A stretch of DNA of 64,000 nucleotides, from positions 65,590,001-65,654,000 of the forward strand of contig NC_071671.1 in the NCBI RefSeq assembly GCF_028554725.1. Reading direction: 5' to 3'. This DNA is from Zeugodacus cucurbitae. Its lineage: Eukaryota; Arthropoda; Insecta; Diptera; Tephritidae. The notes under the pieces were generated by a model. It was not told the origin of the DNA and did no database searches. It saw nothing but the letters and a program-made list of their open reading frames with translations. Position numbers and translations under genes: made by a program. This document shows, piece after piece, positions 12,352 through 23,550 of the stretch (position 1 is its first letter; each line of letters begins with the position of its first letter).

Positions 12352-12445
12352 TGCTTTAAGGCATTTGCCGTTTGTTTATACTTTAGTTTGGGTATTGTGG
12401 CCCCCAAAGTCTACCAATGGTCCTTCTTGCCCATTTTTAAGTGGT
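12352..12445 (-). promoter_or_regulatory. 5'UTR exon end with a short uORF before the CCDC85-like start
   Basis: On the minus strand a strong acceptor (TTTCTTCTATATAG) ends at 12446, so the first coding exon has about 94 nt of leader and at least one upstream non-coding exon is expected. The leader contains a seven-residue uORF (ATG at 12434-12432, TAG ending at 12411) encoding MGKKDHW. A uORF of this kind usually lowers translation of the main frame. Confidence 0.45.
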
Positions 12446-12978
12446 CTATATAGAAGAAACGAGAGTTGGGTTTCATTTATATTCTTTTAAGTGTAAATTT
12501 AAGCATTTAATAGTTAAGATGTTACACTCAGTTTTAAATTTAAACTAGACATTCGCCTATTGTCGCAACTATTCTAACGGCACTGTGCTTAATAAGCTTT
12601 CGTTGGCAAATTTCGAATAATTTCCAAGTATAACCTCAAAAATAAAAAAAAAATATTTTTTGGAGTATTCTAAATGTGTATACTCGATACTTTCCTAAGA
12701 TTTATATTTTACTTCTTAAATTTTGTATTCTTTAGTGATTGTGTAGTGAGTGTAATTTATTTAATCACAAACTAATTATTTGCTCCAGACACCAACGTTC
12801 ATATAGGTTTCACTTACACACATTTCATAAAATATGAGTATTTAATAGTAATTTTTATATGCTTCATGCTCAGCGATTGGAATAAGTATCCCAACAAGTG
12901 TTTAGTACAAATGATTGCTTAAACTTTTGCAATCATCTAAAAATTTTGGATTATTTAAATATGTCTTCATACTAACTT

Positions 12979-13020
<42 letters not shown>

Positions 13021-13121
13021 TGTATGTATTTATGTTGAAATAAAAATTATTATGACATTGGTGTCTATGCAAATTACACCTAAAACGTTTCTTAACTACA
13101 TCTGTCTGTATAATCTATGAA

Positions 13122-13328
13122 AAGCAAAGAATTTCGGCAAAGTACACACGAGTAGTCAATAAAATAGAAAAACAAATGTACGAAGTTGAGACGCTAAGCA
13201 AGCTGTGCTTCTTTATGACCCAGATTGTTGGCGATGAACGCAAAAAAATCTTAAATTTACATAAGAAAGTAGATGGTGTAGAAGCTTGCAAACGTAATAT
13301 TGAATACTTCTTTGATTCACTTCACTGA
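13122..13328 (+). CDS. Short unrecognised protein-like ORF (possible terminal exon)
   Basis: An ATG at 13176 opens a 50-residue frame ending in TGA at 13326-13328. The frame stays open upstream past 13095. The deduced peptide is charged and helix-like (for example KKILNLHKKVDGVEACKR) with balanced composition, unlike the Ile/Tyr/Phe-rich chance ORFs around it. Residues before the Met (ISAKYTRVVNKIEKQ) look equally protein-like, so the segment may be a 3' exon or a 5'-truncated relic of a larger gene. I do not recognise the family, and no strong acceptor or polyadenylation signal is obvious nearby. The 5' limit given is arbitrary. Confidence 0.35.
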   Translation, partial: KQRISAKYTRVVNKIEKQMYEVETLSKLCFFMTQIVGDERKKILNLHKKVDGVEACKRNIEYFFDSLH

Positions 13329-13838
13329 TTTTTTGGTTTCTCCAGTTCTTTGATTTCTGGTAAAAAAAATACCAAAAAAAGGTTTCACAGTAACTAAAAC
13401 CATTCTTATAAAAATGGGTCTTATTTTATTCCAAGTGATTTTATGACATTAAAGGGATTTGAATATTGTTTGCGATAACTGATATTCGTAATTTTATTTG
13501 AAAAAAATCGTAAAATTAGCCAAGAAGGCAAAATAATCTTCATTAAAACTGACTACTAAGCGATTAACTGGGACTTTGAGCTTCGAGTTTGGTGTGAAAA
13601 TAGTTGGCTGCAACAGGCCGATAAATAATAAGTCCATCTTTTGAGACCAACAATGAAAAGTAACATATTTTATGAAAATTTGTGCCTGCTATTAACGATA
13701 ATTGTACTAAAGCAAGCTCACAAATTTCTCAGATCTCAGAAACTCTATCTAATAAAGCTCAAAAACATTTGATATAAAGTCTAGCTGGTAGATCTGTTTG
13801 TACCAATGCTTCATGAAAAACATATATTATTATATATT

Positions 13839-14000
13839 CTCCAACTCGAATCACCATAATATACAAAACGAAAAACTTCGAGCCGAGTTTCCGAGTTACG
13901 GAAGGTAATTTGTATGAAGTTTGGCTTCTATTGCCAATTCAATAGTTCGAGTTTTGGAGAACTTTAAGTTATAGAAGTTCGAGTTACGGAAGTTCAACTG
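13839..14000. mobile_element. Degraded pogo/Tigger-like end
   Basis: Read on the minus strand from 14000, the sequence begins CAGTTGAACTTCCGTAACTC, a typical pogo/Tigger terminal sequence, and it is flanked by TA at 14001-14002. The motif CGAGTTACGGAAG recurs internally near 13891. The left end is not clear, so this is probably a truncated copy. Confidence 0.45.
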
Positions 14001-15189
14001 TATTTTCACAAAAAAAAAATATTTATTTTTGTTTGCTATGAAATATCAACCACTTAAGTGGTGAAAGTAATAGAGATGTATCCGAGCATAAAATCTGTAC
14101 AATATAATTTGGTGTCAATATGCGCAGCATAATTTTATTTGCTAAGCCGGAATATGCTGTAGGCCTACATAACCATGTATCTATGCACCTTTCTACATAT
14201 TTAGTCATGTAATTATGCGACTGCCTACATAAATGGAGGTATCGCTATCAAAAGGAAAAGTGTTACACTTCAGCGATTGTCTGCTAGAGTTGTCGCACAA
14301 CTTTAAGGCGTTACAAACATACATACATACACACATACATATGTATATGACATGTTATTAGATTTTTGTTGACGATAAAAAAACGTTTCAGATTTACCGC
14401 CAAGCTGCTGACTTGCCTTTCTACGTACATATTTACATACATATATATATTTACTGAATTTATTCATAAAGAGTGTTTGTACATATATTGATCTTGCTTA
14501 TGTATCCCATTTTAGAAAATCACCACTTTTATAAATGAAAAAGAAAATAAAAATGTCCGCCTGTAATTATAGCATATCTAATGCCATTAATTTCTAACAT
14601 CCTTTTCTGGTTTCTCCGAATCGAGGTCACTTATTGGTTGAACCGAACTTAAGCGACGCACAAGTCATTAGATCTGGCTTTTTGCTGAGTTTGATCAACT
14701 TTTAGATCTCACTTTAAGATATTGAACTAAATTTTAAGACTTCTTCAGATAAACATAAAATATTCGCTCATTATTTTCTTCAAATTGAATTGGAATTTAA
14801 ATGAAATATCAATTTATTCATTTGCACAGCCTCATTTAGACGGCTTCACTTGCGCAGTGGCATTCAACAGGTAGGATTTTTTTATTTTGTGTGGGTTTTG
14901 CTACTTCACAGCACTTTACACAATCATTGGCTTATTTTTTTTAGAAAATATCGTATACTACACTTATTTATTTAGTAAAGAAGTAAATTATACCATTTGC
15001 ACAAACACAAAGCAGTATTTTATGCATTTTCACTACACTCAACTGGTAGTTAGTTTAAACAAAAGTCATTTCACAAGCAACTGCTTGACATCTTTTGCCC
15101 ACTAAGTAAATACAAGTGCATCCAATGGTAAATGTATCTGAATATCTTTGTGTCTGCGACACGAAACGCACAAATAGCAGATTTCCAGA

Positions 15190-15430
15190 TCTTATATGCT
15201 CTCACTCAGCGCGCTCTCTCAGCCTCAAACTCACGCACGATCTGGCGATCTTTGCAACAAAAACAAACGAATCGAATTTGTATTGCGACAATTTTACTTC
15301 CCACACACACACACACGCACATACATTAACACACAACAGCGGCTTAGTGAAATGCTTATAGGAATGTTTTGTTTTTGTTTTTTCTGCTTTGACTTTGTGC
15401 TCTCGACTGCGCGAGAGAGGTCTCTCATAA
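15190..15430 (-). promoter_or_regulatory. GAGA-rich candidate promoter for the CCDC85-like gene
   Basis: This block is less AT-rich than its surroundings and contains several GAGAG/CTCTC clusters (GCGCGCTCTCTCAG near 15209 and GCGCGAGAGAGG near 15409), which are GAGA-factor type sites. It lies 2.8-3.1 kb upstream of the CCDC85-like ATG, and the acceptor at 12446 shows that an upstream non-coding exon must exist. Assignment to that gene is inference. Confidence 0.3.
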
Positions 15431-16178
15431 AAATTGCTTCCGGTTTTGCTTTTCTCCTGCGTATATGCAAACAAATACAGCTAATTGTAGTCACAGCAAA
15501 TGTATGTAATTTAAACAAAAAACCATTACTTTCATGGAATTCAAATACTTTATTAAATATTTAACGGGTTTTGGTGCACTTTATTTAATATTTTTCAGTT
15601 TACTAGGAAAATTCACACTGAAAATACGCACAAAGATCGTCCAATTGAAGATGGAGAGCAAATCAACAAATTTAATTCGAACATATACATTTCTACTATG
15701 CCGTGCTGCCAGATTGTGTGAAAATTTAGTTAAATGTACCTACAATTTTGCTGTTGAGGTAATATAATTAATAATAAGAAGATTTGTTAAAATATGGATG
15801 GTTGCAATAAATCTAGTTAGTTCTGTACTAAGTTGAAGAGAGCTTGATAACGACACTGGAGAAGAGAGGGAAGGCGCTTGCCATGGCATTTACAGCCCAA
15901 CTACTTTTCAGTTGCAACTCTGTTAAGAAACGCGATCACTATAGTGTTGCCATAGGTGTGTTTAATTTTTAATCTGTTAACTTAAATAAATTTGAATAAT
16001 ATAAATAAAATTCGAATTTCTTTTTGACACACTGAACAAAGAATAATAACATTTCAATAATTGTAAAATTCTATATTACATTAAGTATAATAGGATTCTA
16101 TAGTATACTAGTATACTATAGTATACGAGGAACCATAAAATAAATATGGACGCGCGAAAAAGTAGTTGAGAAAAATCA

Positions 16179-16766
16179 TTAAGGAGTTAGGTGGGCTTAA
16201 CTTTTTCTTGTCTTATTAAATAGTACAATATGTATACATAAATGAATAAATGACATGGTCCTAGTACAATTCTAAGAAATAGACCGTTCGGAAGTTCCGC
16301 CCATCAGGCCACGTCAGTTTCAATTTAAAACTTTAATCGCGTTTAACTCAAAACTTATTTTTTTTTAAGTCGGTGGACATGATTTCGCGAAAAGTCATGA
16401 GACGATTTTGTTCAAATTTTGCACACATCTTTGAACCAACAATATCTAGTTATTGAATGATTTATTCACTACAACTAATTTGTTCTAGCCCATATATGGC
16501 GAAAAGGTGACAAAAAAATTAGTTTTTTTGTTCAAAGTCTATCAAAATTTCAAAGTTTAATTTTTTTTCATAACGAGATTTATCCATGCACTATCGAAAT
16601 ATTTTTGGTTTATTGACTTTAGATGAACTAATAATACTGCCTAAGGCAAAAACATTATTTTCTGAGACGTCAAGGGAGATGAGGTACCAACGGTTTATAT
16701 ACGATAGTATATAAAAAATCTAAAAAACGCTCTTTATCAGTCTTTGAAACTCACCTAACCCTTTAA
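16179..16766. mobile_element. TTAA-flanked MITE-like element A
   Basis: The unit lies between TTAA sites (16179-16182 and 16763-16766). Its imperfect terminal inverted repeats are GGAGTTAGGTGGG on the left and, read inward, AGGGTTAGGTGAG on the right. The interior is A/T-rich with poly-T runs and no long ORF. The ends resemble those of the element at 20312-21019, so the two probably belong to related families. TTAA target use suggests a piggyBac-like mobiliser, which is inference. Confidence 0.55.
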
Positions 16767-17160
16767 GTACCCTTGAAGAAAATCTTCATTATCACTTACA
16801 TAAAAGGTTCATCTCTACAGGCCAGAGTTTTGTTTTGCTATTCCTATAGTGAGCCGAAATATACTCTATATATCACCAAACTTAAGATTTTCTTCACAGA
16901 AATTGGCTTCTTGCGATCCAAGCACATCAAAGAGTTCTTGGCTAAAAAAGAAGTATATCGTAGGTTTAGGTCCAGATACTTGTCAGATGCCTACCTACGC
17001 TCCTGATTGGTCCTTTATTAGTATACTAAACTATAGAACAAGGAGGAAACTAAAATATTATTTCCGTTTTCTTTACTATTATTATTAACAGCTGATGGAT
17101 ATACAGTTTCATCAAATATTTAAAAAAAAAATACTCAGAGCGACCGTTATGTACATACAC
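16767..17160. other. Spacer without a recognised gene
   Basis: AT-rich spacer. A stretch near 16905-17010 reads KHIKEFLAKKEVYRRF in one frame, faintly reminiscent of a Tc1-type transposase, but it is too degraded to call. Confidence 0.35.
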
Positions 17161-17350
17161 TCTCATTTGTTCTCTCAGAGTCTCTCAGTTCAACCGAGTG
17201 CGAGAACGTTCTTTGGTTAGATCTTGTAACTTCTTGTAACTACTGATAAATTCTGATAGGGAGCAGAACATTCTGCTGAATAAATGTTCTGCTGTTGAAA
17301 CTAGAAGTTGCTAGAATACTATAAATATATCGACGATACTATAACGTATA
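17161..17350 (+). promoter_or_regulatory. Isolated heat-shock-type promoter cluster
   Basis: CTCTC/GAGA motifs (17172-17188) are followed by GAAnnTTC palindromes at 17204-17211 (GAACGTTC) and 17266-17273 (GAACATTC). Next come a three-block element GAAgtTGCtaGAA at 17304-17316 and a TATAAATAT box at 17320-17328. An 11-bp inverted repeat (AGCAGAACATT/AATGTTCTGCT) spans 17262-17293. This order of GAGA sites, heat-shock elements and TATA box is that of Drosophila hsp promoters. No hsp ORF follows, so it may drive a non-coding RNA, be a relic, or be coincidence. Confidence 0.35.
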
Positions 17351-20307
17351 CCTAACTTCAAAGTAAAAAAGAAATTTAAAAGGCATTGTGGCATTAACAT
17401 TGTTTTGAAAAAATCCAAGTAAACCTGCTTCGAAAAGAAAAACCAATTGAAGAGCACCCACTTGATTACAACAAATTCCGCATTTGCATAATATTAGTTA
17501 ATTTCAACGATGAATGACTTATATGATTTCACATACACACACAGACGGAATCATCAATTAGTTAAGCAGAAACGCGAGTTTGACACAATTTTTATTAAAA
17601 TGAACTTGGAATTTTTTCGCTAATCAATTCTTGGTTGTTAGAAATGCAAAATACTCGCTGAATTTCTGACTTGTATAAACATTCAATTTGCGCGATTATT
17701 AATTGACTATCCACTTTGCAAAAAGTCATAAGCGATAAATTTTAATAAATATATGAGATTATTGACTTATAGATAAACGTGCCTTTGTAGTTGTAAAAGG
17801 GGGTATGTACACTTTATGTAACTGCCTCAAGTATCTAGATATGCACTTACATATATCTGAACACTTATTTAAATTAAGTGTAACAGTGTAACCTGTCTAT
17901 ATCATAATAATGAGATAGGTACTCAGTAAACATATATATATATGTATACATGACCTAGGGTCTAAGGCTTGAAACTTCCAACCAATTTATATAAAACAAA
18001 AGATTCTTGTTCCAGACCAACACTGAGCTCGCTTTTGGAGTATAGATGGAATGTACAATCGAATGACTTTCGCGTGCCAAAAAATCTGTTCCAACCAACG
18101 GATGATCCCCAGCGTAACCTTAAAACTGTGTTATTGAATTTTGGACTTTACTGAGAAATATTAGATTTGGTTTCAAAGTCAGTTTCCACCGGTTATCGGC
18201 AGTTGCTTGAAAAAAGAATGATGCAATTGATAAGTGAAATCTCCTTATTCAAATGCTGTGTACTAACACATAAATATAATCGTATGTTTGTATTATAAGA
18301 TTTAATCTTGAATGCTGGCACAATTCCATATCAAAGTAAGAATGTTTTTTTTTTTTTTAATTTTATTACCTCTCAGAAATTTGATTTATACCCAAATATT
18401 TCGTGATTGAAAGCTTTAAGGAATACAAAAAAAATGGCGCTGACTTCGGAGCAGACTGTATACTAAAAATAAAATCTTGATTCTTATTATGTCTCAGCAT
18501 ATTCGGGGACCTTATGTGTTCTTATCAATTTGAACTTGTTAGACGGTTCGTAATTTATTGATAATTTCCATAATAAAAAGCTAGATAGTCTAAACACACA
18601 CGCGCCAAAACTGCAACAGCCCACAGCGGCAATTTTTTATGATTTTCCATAGATTGTTTCTACAAAGGCGACCATAACTGATATGCAGGTTCAGGTAATG
18701 TCAAGTCTATTTCTATATTTAATGCTGCCATAGCTGGGGGTGTTCATATATACGATTTCCTTTGATTGCTGTGATTGTGTGGAACGTGTGCGATTATCAC
18801 TCGTTGAGTTCTGGATTCAAATGCTTAACAACAAAATTTATTGAAAACTGGTTTAAACTGCAAGGATCCAATCTCCGAGTCTATTTTCCAAATTAAAAGC
18901 TTTCTTAAAAGCTCATTGGAGCTTAAAGCTTGCGGCATCTTGAGTTAGTCGATTAAATTTTCGTACAACACCACAATGAGAAGCGTAAGCTTTAGAAAAC
19001 TTTTCCAGACACCCAAAATTTATTTTGAAATTTCATAAAAAAATATTTTGAAATGCTGCAACAAAAAAATATTTAAGGAAAATAATCGAAATTAAATATA
19101 TTTTATGTTTTTTTTATGAAATCTTCCACTTGCATACACCTACAGACAGATTAAAACATTTCTGAATCAAACTCGTATTTCGTTTGAAGGTTTTCAAGTG
19201 CTATTGTATTGCGAATTAATTAAATCCCCTGTTCCGGCGTTTATGCGTCATTTAGACGTTGAGACTTGGGTGAGTGCCCACACACACACAGATATATATA
19301 AAGCAGCGCACAGTACTTACGAGAATATCGTCTGTAGATAGATTAGAACCCTGATAGAGCACAGACAACTATAATTTCTATATAGTATAAAAATCTGGCA
19401 TATTTACAAATATATTCAATGATTGTAAATGTATGTATGGGAATATAACTATTGCAAAATATTATTACAAAGTGCAAAGTACGCAATTGAACATGCGCAA
19501 TTCAAAACTATTGTTGCTAAACTGTTTCTAAAAAATATTGATTGCTCAACAACGCCTTTGGGAAAAAATATAAACATATTCGAAAATACGTAATAAGCAT
19601 AAACATGTACAAATCTACGTAAACGTATACCATACATATTATATAAACATTATTTTCCTACCCTTTCTCGTGCTAAAATGTGCGCGCATAATAATATTTA
19701 CTAGCCAAAGCGATTTGTACGAAAAAAAAATAATAAATTGATGGCATGTGCTGTTATTAATAGACTTAAAAAAAGGAAATAAGATCATTTTAGGCATGGA
19801 GGCACGTCACTGTGCCCATTCTGCGTACATATGTATATATACGCACACATCTAAGCTTTCGACACGTTTATACAAATACACACACACATGTGTATATGAC
19901 GTTAAAGGGGGCTTGTTGGCATGAACGACCTTTAAAATAGAATATGACAACAAATTTAGGTGCATATATAGTATGTACGAGTATACATATACATACCGTC
20001 TGCAATAAAAGTGAACGTACACATGAAATATAAATTTATTGAACATACATATATGTAATAATAAATATAATATTGTAATTTTTGTATCCATTTTTTTCAA
20101 ATTTGATAAAAAATTTAAACTAGGCTTGCCACTCTTTTCAAATATATTATTGTTAGAAGTTGTTCTTAAACTTTTAAAGTCGGTTAGAAAATATGACAAA
20201 ATTTCTGAATTAAAAAATTTATTGAATAAAAAAAGATTAACCAGTTGGCAACTCTTTAAAAAATAATAATTCAAAATTTGTGAATTTCTTTAACCTCGAT
20301 CTTAAAA
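17351..20307. other. Gene-poor AT-rich region
   Basis: No gene or recognisable transposon was found. Short ACAC and ATAT tracts occur near 17530, 17930 and 19290. A 61-codon frame at 17969-18154 is not recognisable. Confidence 0.45.
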
Positions 20308-21023
20308 TTAAGGGGTTACATGGGTTTTGTCGGGTAAAAAATGGCATATTTTCAATAATTTTTTCTATGTAAAAAGTTATTTATTTAATTCAAACTTGTT
20401 TCTGTCTTATAGATACATGTTTCAAGGATAGTTTCTGAAATAAAAAAAAAAATAAATAAAACTACTCCATTGAGACGTCATTTCCGGTGACCCCTCGGAA
20501 AAAAGGTGCGTCCGCGTTGTCAGCATAACTCCTGACAAGATCATCCAAAATGAAAAACAAAAATAGGTCTCGTGCTTGAACGAAGGAAAAACAAAAAAAA
20601 AAACTAAAAATTGGAAGAATTTTGGCAGACATTTTTCCAAAAAAATATATATTTCAGTCAAATTTGCTAGACATTTTTTTTTAATAGTTGTAATTGAAAA
20701 AAGAAAAAATCCTTCGTTCAAGCACGAGTAAATTGTATCTCGAACACCTATTTAAAATTTCATCAAGATCGGTTGAGTAGTTTTCGAGAACACTTGACAA
20801 CCGACTTTGAAAAAAAACGGTTCCGAGAAAAGCGCGTTTAAAGTTTTGAGTAACAATAATAACTGACTTGGAGCATACAGCTTCCAAAGGCTATATCTCC
20901 GAAACAATTATTCGGATCCACTTGAAAATTTAGGACAGTATTCTTGAGATGTTGTAGACATTAATAAGCAAAAAACAAAAAAAAAAGATTTTTTGAATCC
21001 ACGAAAGCCATGTAACCCCTTAA
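20308..21023. mobile_element. TTAA-flanked MITE-like element B
   Basis: A 708-bp unit (20312-21019) lies between TTAA duplications (20308-20311 and 21020-21023). Its perfect 12-bp terminal inverted repeats are GGGGTTACATGG on the left and CCATGTAACCCC on the right. It has no transposase ORF. A 20-nt phrase at 20758-20777 closely matches one inside the Helentron-like copies. The TTAA target suggests piggyBac-type mobilisation. Confidence 0.65.
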
Positions 21024-22337
21024 GCCTTAAACTAGCTTGAATCGAAAAATATACATTAGCAAATTCATTATATAATCATGGAGTTTTGTCGATACTTGTG
21101 AGCTTAACTGATAAAATATGTTATCCGTCTGGGATATCGGTTTTAACGAAGTTTCTAAATAGCGAAGATCGTATGGATCAAATTATAAGATCGCAGATTT
21201 AAGATTCCTTAGCATAGCTTTAAGGTAACCCTAGATATAAAAATGAAGAAAAAGGCAAATCATTTATTCCTTATATAGTGACCATATGCTTTCTTTTAAA
21301 AACCACTATGTATCTTCTCTCTATAGTGTACATAGTTAAGGGAGATACTGTAAATATCTCTGCATACACAAGTGTGTCTCTTCGTTAAAAAAGAAAAATC
21401 CAACGAAAAAATCTAAAAGCGTAAAAAATGAAGAGCCAACGCGTAATGGAATAAAATCGAATCATGTGCCATTTTTGCGGGAAATCACATAATTTAGGAT
21501 CTGCTAATTTATACCGCGTATATATGCTATAGGATATACATATGCATAAAAAGAAGAAATCATTTAAAAAAACTGTGTTAGAGTGGAACAGCATGTGCAA
21601 AATTCACGAAGATTTTGTCGAAATAAAAAATATTTTAAAGTAATTTAATATTTCTAAACGATGGCATACGGGATTCTTGGATTTTTTGAAAAATCTGAGC
21701 ACTCATATGTGCTGAGTTGAAAAGTGGAAAAATCTGGTAAACGTAAAAGAAGCAAACTAGAAGCTTTGACATTATATTCCGACGTTTTTTGACTTTAACA
21801 AGATTATTTATTATAGACAACACTCTGTTTATTTAAATAAAAATCATTTGTTAATAAAAATGATGTCAAATTGATAACCCTTAGATTTATATGCGCAGAA
21901 GGTCAAAAGTATGTTTTCCAAATTAATTACACAGTCAATATAAACATATCTGTATACAAAAATAAAAACTATAAACAAATTATACAAACAAACAAAAACA
22001 AATCTTAATTAATTTCAAGTAAAAAGATTCGATTTCATCTATACCTACAAATCTACAGATGTCTGTTTATGAATTGTAGCAATGAACTAGCTATGTGACC
22101 GATCCATTATACTCAATTCGGTCAGTTATACAATATGTTATTAGAGCATACATACATATTTACATACATATATAATATGTATATATATATTAGCAGTAAG
22201 TAAAAATTGTCCAAATAAACTTAACACATAATAAAATATATGGATTTCCGTAATAATGTTATTGAAATGCCAGAAATTTCGAATATAAAATGTATATTTA
22301 TTAAAAAATTCTTTATTTTCTCAAATTTTTATAACAA
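21024..22337. other. Gene-poor AT-rich region
   Basis: No gene seen. It contains short ATAC/ATAT tracts near 22145-22190. Confidence 0.45.
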
Positions 22338-23550
22338 AGACTTCAAGCGACCCCTTGAAATGTAAAAAAAAATCGAAACTCACCTCTAATTTCAACCCTT
22401 CCAAATGGAAACAGTTCTATCCTCGACAAGCGACCCAACAAAATATATCAAAATAACACTTGACTCTTCAAAATGTAATAATCTAACTCATATCTAAAAC
22501 AGCGCCATCAACCAACCTGACTCCACCAGATCCACAGCATATACAACATCCTTACTTCACGTGACCAAATAGAACATAAATAACCTTGGACCCCATATCT
22601 ACCTAACTTCACCCTCAAAATGTAACCCAACCTACCTTACTTGACTACACAGAATATGAACATCCTTGACCCCATAATATAAACCTTTTTGACCTCACAA
22701 TGTTAAAAAAGCCTGATGTCACACGACCCTTTAAAATATGAACAAAATTGATTTCATGTGACTCTTTGAAATGCAAATCAACTTGTCACTAAGAACAAGA
22801 ACCCATCCAAATATAAAAATATAACCTCTCGTGATTTCCCAAATTTATACCAACCTCACCCCCTCCCATCTCAAGTGACCCATCCAAACGTTAACAATTC
22901 TATCCTCATCAAGCGACCCCACAAAATGTAGTAAAACAAGCCTAACCTATTGTGTCCCTATAAAATGTGAACCAACTTATTCTGAAGCGATCCCAGAAAT
23001 TATAAACCAAAAATTACATTTTGGCCGAGGTCAATCACCATTGACAGAGGTTTGTTAACATTTCGGCTGAGGTCAATGACCTTTGTCGTGGGGTTTGTTT
23101 AGGTTTTGAGGGACACGTGAAGCCTACATTTTATGTATTATATAACACTAGATCTGGTTCGTTTATATTGTGTGGGGTCACTTGAGGTAAGGTTGGTATA
23201 CGTTTTGAAGGGTCACGTAAAGTTTGTTTTATTTAAGTTTCTAAGGGTCATGAGAGGGCAGGGTTCACGTAAGGTAAAATTTATTGATATTGAGAATGAT
23301 TACTTGTGATCAGGCCAGTGTTTAGGGGTCACTAGGGGGTGATTTTCCTTTTGGAGGGACTCGTGAAGTTATTTTGGGTTACAATTTATGGGGTCACTTG
23401 AGGTGCGTTTAGATTATATTTGGAATTGTAACGTGAAGTCAGATTGGGATACATATTGGGAGGCTCACTTTGGGTCAGATTAGTTTACATTTTGATGGGG
23501 TCACTTGAGATAAGATTGATTTACTTTTTGAACATTATGCAAGGTTATAT
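22338..23550. repeat. Fold-back palindrome of degenerate ~36-bp tandem units
   Basis: The left arm (about 22338-23010) is a run of diverged units of roughly 35-60 bp with the theme AATGTAAACCAACCT then TCACGTGACCC. The right arm (about 23090-23550) carries the same theme in reverse complement (GGGTCACTTGAGGT, AAGGTTGGT, TACATTTTGA). The base bias flips from C-rich to G-rich at the centre, near 23020-23090. No ORF is present. The architecture, long inverted arms built from short tandem repeats, is that of fold-back (FB) elements. Edges are approximate and the family is inferred. Confidence 0.6.
23070..23082. promoter_or_regulatory. Perfect ecdysone-response-element palindrome
   Basis: AGGTCAATGACCT is an exact inverted repeat of two nuclear-receptor half-sites with a one-base spacer, the ideal EcR/USP binding sequence. 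It sits in the centre of the fold-back palindrome. An imperfect version (AGGTCAATCACCA) lies near 23026. Function is unknown; no gene start is near. Confidence 0.4.

Larger units (their letters stand above)
12446..16178. other. Intergenic or 5'-intronic region with microsatellites and scattered signals
   Basis: AT-rich DNA, probably containing the first intron(s) and promoter of the CCDC85-like gene. It holds an (AT)n run at about 12985-13014, a short protein-like ORF ending at 13328, a pogo-like fragment ending at 14000, ACAT-type microsatellites near 14320, a CA microsatellite near 15303-15320 and a GAGA-rich block near 15190-15430. No large gene is seen. Confidence 0.5.

Noticed and set aside
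11849..12490. 213-codon plus-strand ORF
   Set aside because: Antisense shadow of the poly-Q/poly-N exon; the Leu and Cys runs are mirror images of CAG and AAT repeats.
16773..17088. Frames with KHIKEFLAKKEVYRRF, possible Tc1 transposase remnant
   Set aside because: Similarity is limited to a few residues, with no catalytic motif or inverted ends.
17969..18154. 61-codon ORF on the plus strand
   Set aside because: Moderately protein-like, but no splice, poly(A) or family support.
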